Shown: one piece after another, positions 5,891 through 12,515 of the stretch
Numbering within the stretch: position 1 is the first letter of the stretch
Layout of the letters: the number at the start of each line of letters is the position of its first letter
DNA from: JTS-AC122 sp041742635
GTDB lineage: Bacteria > Planctomycetota > Phycisphaerae > Phycisphaerales > UBA1924
Length of the DNA: 13,745 nt
Reading direction: 5' to 3'
Assembly: GCA_041742635.1 (NCBI GenBank)
Contig: JBGSIF010000323.1
Location: 1-13,745 of the forward strand
Translations under genes and position numbers: made by a program
Notes under the pieces: generated by a model
Databases searched by the model: none
What the model saw: only the letters and a program-made list of their open reading frames with translations
Told to the model about the DNA's origin: nothing

Positions 5891-7774
5891 ATGGGAACGA
5901 CCCGCCCCAAGTTGCTTGTTGTGGATAGCCCGCTGGTGCCGGGTGCAGAGGTAGCGCGCGTGCTGGGCGACCGGTACGACGTAGCGGTGGTCGAAGGGGA
6001 CATCGCCGGTGTACCGAGCGAGATGACGCCCGCGACGATCGCCGCCGACGGGTTTCAGGTGGTGTTTGCAACACCCGGCCAACTCAACCCTGGCGAACTG
6101 AGCGAACGAGAAGCCGGGGCGATGCTGGGAGCGATTGGCGAAGGGCTGTGCCTTGCGGGAGCCGATGGGCGGACGGTCTGGTCCAACCAGCGGTTCCGAA
6201 CGCTCGATGAACAGACACAAGCACGGATCGCCACGATCTGCCGTCGGGCATCGATCCGGTTCAACGAACAAGTGACGGGAGGGATCGGCGTCGGAGCCAT
6301 CGTGCCGATGCGGATGGACGTGGGCACGCCGGATGAGAAGAAGTTTTATGAGATTGTGGTGTCGCCGGTGCCGGGGGTGTTTGAAGCGATTCAGGGTGGG
6401 GAGGAACGGCGGGGTGTGGAGGTACAAGAAGAAACCCGGCTCGCAGAGCCGGGCTATGCAAAGACCCACTCGGAGAGTGGGAGTGCGCCGCCGATTCAGC
6501 GCGTCGCGGTGGTGGTGTGGGATGTGACGGCGACACGACGTCGGGAACAAAAAATCGCAGCGATCGATCGGGCCGGGTCCGAACTGGTGAGATTGGACGC
6601 GGAGCAGATTCGGAAGATGCACGTTGTCGAGCGGCTGAAACTGCTGGAAGACAAAATCGTCCGCTTCTCGCGTGAGTTGCTTCATTTCGATCATCTGGCG
6701 ATCCGGCTGGTCGACGAGCGATCGGGAAAACTGGAACTGGTCGTCGCGTCCGGGCTGGCGCCCGAGGCGATGGAAGTCACGCTGCAAGCAAAGCGCGAGG
6801 GGGACGGGATCATGGGGTACGTCGCGGCGACAGGAGAGAGTTACCTGTGCCCCGATGTCACGATGGATGCGAAGTACGTGGTGGGGATCGAGAACGCGCG
6901 GTCGTCGCTGACGGTGCCGCTGCGGCTGAACGACAAGGTGATCGGCGCGTTCAACGTCGAATCGGAGAAGGTGGGTGCGTTCAAGGATGAGGACCGGCAG
7001 TTCGCCGAGATGTTCTCGAACTACATCGCGCTCGCGCTGCACATCCTGGACCTGTTGGTGGTGGAACGGTGCGAGACCGGGGCGAGCGTGACGGACACCG
7101 TTGAGGACGAACTGAGCGAGCCGCTGACGGATATCTTGAAGGAAGCGGACTGGCTCAAGAGCGCGGCGGCGGCGCTCGCCGCGAGCGGCCCGGGTACCGC
7201 CGGTCAGGGCGTCGATCCCAAACTGCGCGAGCACATCGACCGCATCGTGTCGGACGTCGAAGCAATTCGCCGACGCGTGCGTGAAGCGGCGGAGGGGCCG
7301 CAGCACATCTTGGGCGCGGAAAAAGGGCTGATCGATGTGGCGGTAGACCCCGCGCTGGCCGGGAAGCGGGTGCTGGTCGCGGACGACGAGCCGAAGATCA
7401 GGCAGACGATTCGGGATGCGCTGCGCGGTCGGGGCTGCATGGTGGTGATGTGCGAGAACGGGGGCGAAGCAATCGACGAACTGGAGAAAGTAGCGGCGGC
7501 CGCTGCGTCGCCGTATTCGACCGCCGCGGGCGGGTTTGACCTTCTGATCTCTGACATCCGGATGCCAGACAAGAACGGGTACGAAGTATTCTCGGCGGCG
7601 CGACGGCTGATCCCCGGGATCCCGGCGATCCTGATGACGGGGTTCGGGTACGACCCGCATCATTCGATCGTGCGTGCCTCGCAGGAAGGCCTTCAGTGCG
7701 TGCTGTTCAAACCGTTCCAGTTAGAACGACTTCTAGAAGAGGTGCGCAAGGCTCTGGGTGTTACGACCACATGA
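5891..7774 (+). CDS. PAS-GAF signalling protein with C-terminal receiver domain and no kinase ATPase domain
   Basis: This 627-residue cytoplasmic protein probably takes part in two-component signalling. Residues 5-60 resemble a degenerate receiver (KLLVVDSP) lacking the acidic pair. A PAS-like region (about 75-220) starts LGAIGEGLCLAGADGRTVWSN and ends VVWDVTATRRREQK. A GAF domain spans about 250-385. Residues 400-468 are helical and resemble a histidine-kinase dimerisation region, but EDELSEPLTDI has no phosphoacceptor His. The last domain (about 492-620) is an intact receiver: D498 and D499, phosphoacceptor D555, T583 and K607. There is no HATPase domain. The ATG at 5891 follows an in-frame TGA two codons upstream; no ribosome binding site is near. 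Two hairpin repeats insert about 20 residues (179-199) into a PAS strand-strand loop. The partner kinase is not in the window. Confidence 0.85.
   Translation: MGTTRPKLLVVDSPLVPGAEVARVLGDRYDVAVVEGDIAGVPSEMTPATIAADGFQVVFATPGQLNPGELSEREAGAMLGAIGEGLCLAGADGRTVWSNQRFRTLDEQTQARIATICRRASIRFNEQVTGGIGVGAIVPMRMDVGTPDEKKFYEIVVSPVPGVFEAIQGGEERRGVEVQEETRLAEPGYAKTHSESGSAPPIQRVAVVVWDVTATRRREQKIAAIDRAGSELVRLDAEQIRKMHVVERLKLLEDKIVRFSRELLHFDHLAIRLVDERSGKLELVVASGLAPEAMEVTLQAKREGDGIMGYVAATGESYLCPDVTMDAKYVVGIENARSSLTVPLRLNDKVIGAFNVESEKVGAFKDEDRQFAEMFSNYIALALHILDLLVVERCETGASVTDTVEDELSEPLTDILKEADWLKSAAAALAASGPGTAGQGVDPKLREHIDRIVSDVEAIRRRVREAAEGPQHILGAEKGLIDVAVDPALAGKRVLVADDEPKIRQTIRDALRGRGCMVVMCENGGEAIDELEKVAAAAASPYSTAAGGFDLLISDIRMPDKNGYEVFSAARRLIPGIPAILMTGFGYDPHHSIVRASQEGLQCVLFKPFQLERLLEEVRKALGVTTT
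5920..5928 (-). promoter_or_regulatory. Near-consensus DnaA box within the signalling gene
   Basis: The minus strand reads CTATCCACA, one mismatch from the DnaA box TTATCCACA. It lies 30 bp inside the signalling gene, close to the skew switch. A single site in a coding frame (Val-Val-Asp-Ser) can easily be chance. Confidence 0.2.
6435..6453 (+). repeat. Hairpin repeat in the PAS region, first of two
   Basis: Eight-base arms CCCGGCTC and GAGCCGGG pair perfectly around GCA. The loop is GCA rather than GGA. It encodes part of TRLAEPGYA and directly precedes the second hairpin. Confidence 0.75.
6465..6481 (+). repeat. Hairpin repeat in the PAS region, second of two (GGA loop)
   Basis: Seven-base arms CCCACTC and GAGTGGG pair perfectly around GGA on the coding strand. 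It encodes THSESGS. With the hairpin at 6435-6453 it forms an in-frame insert in a loop between the final PAS strands (SPVPG before it, VAVVVWDVT after it). Confidence 0.75.
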
Positions 7775-7879
7775 CGTAATGCCGGATTTAATGTGTTCGC
7801 CGCGTCGTTTACACGCACGAAAGCCGGGCGGGACACCGGTTCCACTGCACAAGACGATACGGCGGAGTACGCCTGGAAC

Positions 7880-7904
7880 AAAAAACCCCGCGTTAAACGC
7901 GGGG
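7880..7904 (-). terminator. Intrinsic terminator of the secreted-protein gene
   Basis: On the minus strand, arms CCCCGCG and CGCGGGG around a 5-base AT-rich loop are followed directly by six T residues. It lies 40 bp past the stop of the gene ending at 7945. The plus strand lacks a T run after the hairpin, so it does not clearly serve the converging signalling gene. Confidence 0.9.
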
Positions 7905-7944
7905 TACTAGGCAGCGGGTGGTATGGGAATCGAACGGCTCAGGA

Positions 7945-9237
7945 TTACTCGTTGCGGCTGGGCTGGCGATTTCGGCGAGTGCCTTGGCCGGCGTCGTCGC
8001 CCGACGCGCCGCCGCGGCCGCGTTGACCGCCTTCCTGGCCGGGTTCGTTCTGTTCACGCTTGGGGAGTTGCTCGCGCTGGGCTTCGGTGAGGAGTGCGTT
8101 GACCTTCTCGGCGGTGTCACGGTCCATGTCGCGGCGCTTACGGCGGAGTTCGTTGAGTTTGTCGTCGCCCATGCCGCCGCCGCGCATCATGTTGCGGGGT
8201 GAGAAGTTGGCTTCGGATTCTTCCTGCGCGACTTCCATTTCTTTCTGGAGCGTGACGAGGTCGCGTGAGTAGGAGTCGCGGATCGAGGCAATCGCGGACT
8301 TCTGATCGTCGCTGAGGTCTTTGAGAGCCGCGGCGGCATCGACGACGCGGGTCGTCTGCGTGGGGCGGTAGACCTGGGGGAAACTCTCTCGCTTGAAAGC
8401 GGTCGTGAACTCGGGGCGTTTATCTTCGGGAAGGGCGGTTTCGAGTTGGGCCGCGTACTTGCGATTAAGATCGCGGACCTTGGTGGAGACGTCGCGTGCT
8501 TTTTTGACCATCTCGTCCATGGCGTCGGGATCGCCGCCTTGGAACATCTCACGCATCTTGCCCTGCATCTCCTCGTACATCTTGTTACGGGCATCGAGGG
8601 CGGGGTCGAGTTCGGTGGCGTACTGATCGAGCGTCGGCTCGATGCTGGCCTGGGTTTCGGCGGCGAGTTTGAGGTCGCGGACGATCTGGACAAGGTCCAC
8701 GCGCTCGCCGCTCATGAGACCGTTTCCGATGGTCTCGGTGCGACGGCGATCTCGTTCGAAACGGGGCCACTTCTCAGCCTGAGGCTCTGAGAGGACGGCC
8801 TTGACGTCGCTGAGGAACGTCTGTTCCATGGTAGTGCGCTGCTTGCGGAAGTCGCCCATCTGCTCCATAACTTCGGTCATGATGGTGCGGTCGCCGGTGT
8901 CGCGCATTTCTTCACGGGCGGCGTCGAACTTGGCGCGCATGTCCTTGGCGATGGAGGCGAACTCCTGCTGGTAGCCGTCGAAGAGTTGCTTGACGGCTTC
9001 CTTCTGGGCTTTATCAAACCCGAAGAGGGTGCCCATGGAGTCGATGGTTTTGCTGTCGATGGAAGGCTCGAAGGACTGCTGGCCGCCGCCGAACATGCCC
9101 CCGAACATCCCGCCGCGACCGCCCCCTGGGCCGCCGCCGCCTGGACCTTGGGCGAGTGCGGAGGAGACTCCAACGAGGCCGACGGAGACGCAGACGAGGA
9201 CCGCCGCGAGGCGACGACGAGTGGATTGACCGATCAT
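7945..9237 (-). CDS. Secreted or periplasmic helical protein with three Spy/LTXXQ-like repeats
   Basis: I do not recognise a named family. With the ATG at 9237 the protein has 430 residues and a good signal peptide (RRR, then a hydrophobic stretch, cleavage after SSALA about residue 29). That ATG has GGAG 9 nt upstream; a longer frame to 9306 would bury the signal peptide, so I rejected it. A Gly-rich segment (about 31-52) follows. Then come three helical units at about 74-167, 187-290 and 305-397. Each ends in a similar element: VLSEPQAEKWPRF, ALPEDKRPEF and LLTEAQREQLPKR. This recalls the Spy/CpxP-type periplasmic chaperones and metal-stress proteins. The C-terminus is charged and Gly/Gln-rich. 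A strong terminator follows. Export is well supported; chaperone or stress function is a guess from the fold pattern. Confidence 0.8.
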   Translation of the reverse strand: MIGQSTRRRLAAVLVCVSVGLVGVSSALAQGPGGGGPGGGRGGMFGGMFGGGQQSFEPSIDSKTIDSMGTLFGFDKAQKEAVKQLFDGYQQEFASIAKDMRAKFDAAREEMRDTGDRTIMTEVMEQMGDFRKQRTTMEQTFLSDVKAVLSEPQAEKWPRFERDRRRTETIGNGLMSGERVDLVQIVRDLKLAAETQASIEPTLDQYATELDPALDARNKMYEEMQGKMREMFQGGDPDAMDEMVKKARDVSTKVRDLNRKYAAQLETALPEDKRPEFTTAFKRESFPQVYRPTQTTRVVDAAAALKDLSDDQKSAIASIRDSYSRDLVTLQKEMEVAQEESEANFSPRNMMRGGGMGDDKLNELRRKRRDMDRDTAEKVNALLTEAQREQLPKREQNEPGQEGGQRGRGGASGDDAGQGTRRNRQPSRNE

Positions 9238-9556
9238 GCGAGCGTTCTCCAAAGAATGAATGAGTCCAACGGATGTTCCTATTCCCTCCTCCCCCGCTCG
9301 AAACACAAGCCGCGTTCGCGGGGAGAGTGTCCCCGGATTCGAGCGGAGCCTTGCCGAAGGCTCAACGCGGGTGCCGACCGTCTATTGCACGAACGGTGCG
9401 GAGTGCGGGGCGAACACGGTACGAACGAATCCCTGCGTGGCACGGAGCCGCCGCGCGGTGATTGATAGTGGTAGAGAGTCGGTTCGTTGCATGACGGCAC
9501 GATAAATGAGATGATCGGGGGCGGGATGGGCGGCGTGGATCGGCCAAACCCGCGCT
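9238..9556. other. Intergenic region upstream of the secreted-protein gene
   Basis: This gap of about 320 bp lies between the carA stop and the secreted-protein gene, both on the minus strand. It has a 7-bp hairpin at 9346-9363, a CCGCG/CGCGG palindrome at 9310-9321 and the GGAG ribosome binding site before 9237. No convincing promoter pair or terminator is visible, and I see no coding frame I trust. Confidence 0.5.
9346..9363 (-). repeat. Intergenic hairpin
   Basis: Arms GAGCCTT and AAGGCTC pair perfectly around a 4-base loop (CGGC on the minus strand). There is no T run on either side, so it is unlikely to be an intrinsic terminator. It lies in the likely 5' leader or upstream region of the secreted-protein gene. 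Confidence 0.55.
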
Positions 9557-10867
9557 TCAGAAGGCGGCGAGTGTGCTTCTACTAACGCCGGCGATGGCTT
9601 GCAGGGTGGCGAGGGAGAGAGGGCGTCGGTCGGCCATCATTCGGACAAAAGCGTCGAACAGGTACGCCGAGTCGTGCGGGCCTGGGGCAGCCTCGGGGTG
9701 GTACTGGACGCAGAAGAGGGGGCGGTCGGTGGCAGAGAAACCGGCGAGGGTGCCGTCATTGAGGTGGATGTGGGTCGGCTCAACCAGGCGCGAGCCGACG
9801 GAGCCGCGGGGGGCGGCAGGGCCGGTGGGGAAGGAATCGGGATCGACGGCGAAGCCATGGTTCTGGCTGGTGATCTCGACTTTGCCTGTAACGCGGCTGA
9901 GAACGGGCTGGTTGGCACCGCGGTGGCCGAACTTGAGTTTGTAGGTTCTGCCGCCGAGCGCGAGGGCGAGGAGTTGGTGCCCCAGGCAGATGCCGAAGGT
10001 GGGAATAACCAGTGCGGGATCGGCATCGATGCCGACGGCGAGGCGGAGGGTGCGGATGGTGGCCTCGACCGCGGCGGGGTCGCCGGGACCGTTGGAGATG
10101 AAGAGACCATCGACCGCGCCCGACGCGAAGAGGTCTTTGATTTCGCCGGCGGAAACGGTGTGGGGGACGACGCGGACCTCGCAGCCTCGGTCGGCAAGAT
10201 TGCGCAGGATGTTTCGCTTCGCGCCGCAGTCCAGCGCGAGGACTCGGCGTGGGGATTTTTGGGCGACGGGCCCGCCCCCGATGATGGTGGGATCAACTTC
10301 AGAAGCGGGAGACCAGTCGCCGAGGGTTTCGGTCCAGGTTTGAGCGTTGGTGCAGCCGACGAGGGGAACGAGGTTCTGGCCGGTCATATCTGGCGCTGAG
10401 CGAGCGGCCAGGACGAGCGCGGCGTCGGAGAGAACGGGATCGTTGGAGATGACCGCGCGCATGACGCCAGCAACTCGGAGGCGGCGGGTAAGAGCGCGGG
10501 TATCGATCCCGCTGATCCCGAGCACGCCGGCCCGGGCGAGATAGGTGGAAAGATCGGTGGTGGCCCGGAAGTTCGAGTGCAGGCGCGCGAGTTCACGCAC
10601 GACGAAGCCAGAGACCTGAACGCGGGCGGACTCGACATCTTCTTCGTTCACGCCGGTGTTGCCGATGAGGGGGGCGGTCATCACGAGGATCTGGCCGGTG
10701 TACGAGGGGTCGGTGAGTGCCTCTTGGTACCCGGACATGGCGGTGTTGAAGACGACCTCGGCGGCGCGGGTGATGGGGCGGTCGGTGACGCCGAAGGCGT
10801 TGCCGAGGAAGATGGAACCGTCTTCGAGGGCGAGGCGGGCGGCGGTGTGGAGGGTTGGGTTGGTCAC
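9557..10867 (-). CDS. carA: Carbamoyl-phosphate synthase small subunit (glutaminase)
   Basis: CarA releases ammonia from glutamine and passes it to CarB, which makes carbamoyl phosphate for pyrimidines and arginine in the cytoplasm. Counting from the GTG at 10867, the protein has 436 residues, a little above the usual 360-390. The N-terminal CPSase domain starts ARLALEDGSIFLG and includes FNTAMSGYQEALTDPSYTGQI. The class I glutamine amidotransferase domain starts near RVLALDCGAKRNILRNL (208-224). The nucleophile is C294 in FGICLGHQ, with H390 and E392 in QYHPEA as the rest of the triad. The open frame reaches 11002 and has an ATG at 10903. The GTG is preferred because a promoter-like sequence lies just before it and family similarity begins soon after it. 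carB is not in the window. Confidence 0.93.
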   Translation of the reverse strand: MTNPTLHTAARLALEDGSIFLGNAFGVTDRPITRAAEVVFNTAMSGYQEALTDPSYTGQILVMTAPLIGNTGVNEEDVESARVQVSGFVVRELARLHSNFRATTDLSTYLARAGVLGISGIDTRALTRRLRVAGVMRAVISNDPVLSDAALVLAARSAPDMTGQNLVPLVGCTNAQTWTETLGDWSPASEVDPTIIGGGPVAQKSPRRVLALDCGAKRNILRNLADRGCEVRVVPHTVSAGEIKDLFASGAVDGLFISNGPGDPAAVEATIRTLRLAVGIDADPALVIPTFGICLGHQLLALALGGRTYKLKFGHRGANQPVLSRVTGKVEITSQNHGFAVDPDSFPTGPAAPRGSVGSRLVEPTHIHLNDGTLAGFSATDRPLFCVQYHPEAAPGPHDSAYLFDAFVRMMADRRPLSLATLQAIAGVSRSTLAAF

Positions 10868-10874
10868 AAAGAAG

Positions 10875-10903
10875 AGTATAGATGGAGCGCGACGGAACGT
10901 CAT
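10875..10903 (-). promoter_or_regulatory. Candidate carA promoter giving a leaderless GTG-start transcript
   Basis: On the minus strand, TATACT (10880-10875, 5 of 6) lies exactly 17 bp after ATGACG (10903-10898, 4 of 6 against TTGACA). Only 7 nt separate the -10 from the GTG at 10867, so transcription would begin at or next to that codon. No Shine-Dalgarno precedes either the GTG or the ATG at 10903. Confidence 0.5.
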
Positions 10904-11012
10904 GCCGATTCGGCAAGCGAAGACGTCACGAAGAAAGGAATCGTGCGGGAGACGGGTGGGGTGGTGGCGGTCTGCGGAGAGGAACGAGAGGACGACGCGC
11001 ACGCCCGAGTGG

Positions 11013-12437
11013 TTATGCCGACTTGGCGGGTTCGATGATGCCCCGGCACTCGCCGAACCCGATTCGGCGGAAGCCGTCGCGCCGGCAGTAGGCTTTCATG
11101 ATGACCTCGTCGCCGTCGGCGAGGAAGGTGCGGGTTTCGCCGGTGGGGAGGGCGACGGGAACGCGGGGCTTGGGCTTCTTGGTGGCGGGGTCGATGCCGT
11201 CCCAGGTGAGTTCGAGGAGGCACCCGCGGGAGTCGCGTTGCGGCCCGCTGATGGTGCCGGAGCCGAGGAGGTCGCCGGGCTGCATGTTGCACCCATTGCT
11301 CGCATGGTGGACGAGCATCTGCGCGAGGGTCCAGTACATGTGCTTGAAGTTACCCTGGCTGATCCGCACGGGCGGGATGTTGCTGTCGCGCATCTGCCGG
11401 GACGCGAGCCACACTTCGACGGTGATGTCGTAGGCCCAGTCCTGATCGCTTCGGAGATAGTCCAGTGGCTGTGGATCGTCGGCATCGCGTTCCGGCCCGG
11501 GGATGCGGAACGGTTCGAGGGCTTCCATGGTGACGATCATGGGAGAGATGGTGGTGGCGAAGTTCTTGGCGAGGAAGGGGCCGAGGGGCTGGTACTCCCA
11601 CTTCTGGAGGTCGCGTGCGGACCAGTCGTTGAGGATGCACATGCCGAACATGGCGGCGCGAGCGTCCTTCATGGGGATCGGCTCGCCGAGGGCATTGCCT
11701 TGGCCGACGATGAGGCCGAGTTCCATCTCGTAATCGAGAAGTTTGCAGGGTCCGAAGGAAGGGAGTGCGTCGGGCGGCGCGTCTGGTGGAGACTGCTGGC
11801 CGGAGGGGCGCGTGATGGGGGTGCCGCTGGAGACGATGGAACTGGCGCGGCCGTGATAGCCGATCGGGACGTGCTTGTAGTTCGGGAGGAGCGGATTGTC
11901 GGGGCGGAACATGGCCCCGACGTTGGAGGCGTGGTGCTTGGAGGCGTAGAAGTCGGTGTAGTTGAGGACGGAGCCGGCGGGGAGGAGCGGGACCGAACTC
12001 ATGGGGACGAGAGCCTTCTGGCGGGCGCGTTTGACGGGCTGGCCGACGTGGGTGTCAGCACGGAGAAGTCGCTGGGCGCGGCGGCGGAGGTCGGCGGCCA
12101 TGCCGGGGGTGCGCCCGATGATGTTGGCGAAAGGGGCGCGGAGCATGTACTGATACTCTTGGCTGAAGTTGCCGGCGTCGCCGCTCGCGCTGCCGTCGGA
12201 GAACATCTCCAGTTCGATCATGCTGGAGATATCGAAGACCTGATCGCCGATGGCGACGCCCATGTGCCGATGAGTATGCGGATGGCCGGACCCGTCGTCG
12301 TGGGTCTTGAGGAACGCGACGATGGGGAGGTTCTGGATGGGGAAGTCGGAGGCGGGGTCGTTGGCGGACTCGACCCAAGACATGAGCGCGGGGTCGTGGG
12401 TCTCGTCGATGGCGTAGGGTGAGGTCGGGTTGGGCAT
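11013..12437 (-). CDS. fahA: Fumarylacetoacetase
   Basis: The enzyme (EC 3.7.1.2) splits fumarylacetoacetate into fumarate and acetoacetate, the last step of tyrosine and homogentisate breakdown. From the ATG at 12437 it has 474 residues, somewhat above the usual 420 or so. It keeps the family landmarks: NYTDFYASKHHASNVG with D162 and the catalytic His169, GYHGRASSIV, LDYEMELGLIVG with metal ligands E237 and E239, and LNDWSARDLQKWEYQPLGPFLAKNF with D271 and K291. These match the mammalian enzyme closely. A GTG at 12482 extends the frame by 15 residues of low-complexity sequence and is less likely. The expected partners homogentisate dioxygenase and maleylacetoacetate isomerase are absent here. 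It starts 78 bp after the stop of the serpin-like gene. Confidence 0.95.
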   Translation of the reverse strand: MPNPTSPYAIDETHDPALMSWVESANDPASDFPIQNLPIVAFLKTHDDGSGHPHTHRHMGVAIGDQVFDISSMIELEMFSDGSASGDAGNFSQEYQYMLRAPFANIIGRTPGMAADLRRRAQRLLRADTHVGQPVKRARQKALVPMSSVPLLPAGSVLNYTDFYASKHHASNVGAMFRPDNPLLPNYKHVPIGYHGRASSIVSSGTPITRPSGQQSPPDAPPDALPSFGPCKLLDYEMELGLIVGQGNALGEPIPMKDARAAMFGMCILNDWSARDLQKWEYQPLGPFLAKNFATTISPMIVTMEALEPFRIPGPERDADDPQPLDYLRSDQDWAYDITVEVWLASRQMRDSNIPPVRISQGNFKHMYWTLAQMLVHHASNGCNMQPGDLLGSGTISGPQRDSRGCLLELTWDGIDPATKKPKPRVPVALPTGETRTFLADGDEVIMKAYCRRDGFRRIGFGECRGIIEPAKSA

Positions 12438-12515
12438 GATGAACGAGGGTATCGCGGGGCGGGTGCGAGTTCCTGCCGGCACGGGCGTCGGGGAGCGTCA
12501 GTCCGGGCCGAGTGA

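Noticed and set aside
5684..7663. 659-codon minus-strand frame
   Set aside because: It is antisense to the PAS-GAF-receiver gene, which has clear domains; its protein is rich in Arg, His and Pro with no motifs.
7920..7944. tRNA-like T-loop word GTTCGATTCCC on the minus strand
   Set aside because: The flanking bases do not form a T stem and no other tRNA arms fit; it lies just after the secreted-protein stop codon.
10868..11002. N-terminal extension of carA
   Set aside because: No family similarity, no ribosome binding site, and a promoter-like sequence lies within it.
10656..12422. 588-codon plus-strand frame
   Set aside because: It is antisense to fahA and the 5' part of carA, both firmly identified; long shadow frames are common at this GC content.
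12218..12515. Continuation of the serpin-like frame past its C7 tract
   Set aside because: After the tract, frame 0 gives low-complexity sequence overlapping fahA, while the -1 frame gives a credible C-terminus ending at 12516.
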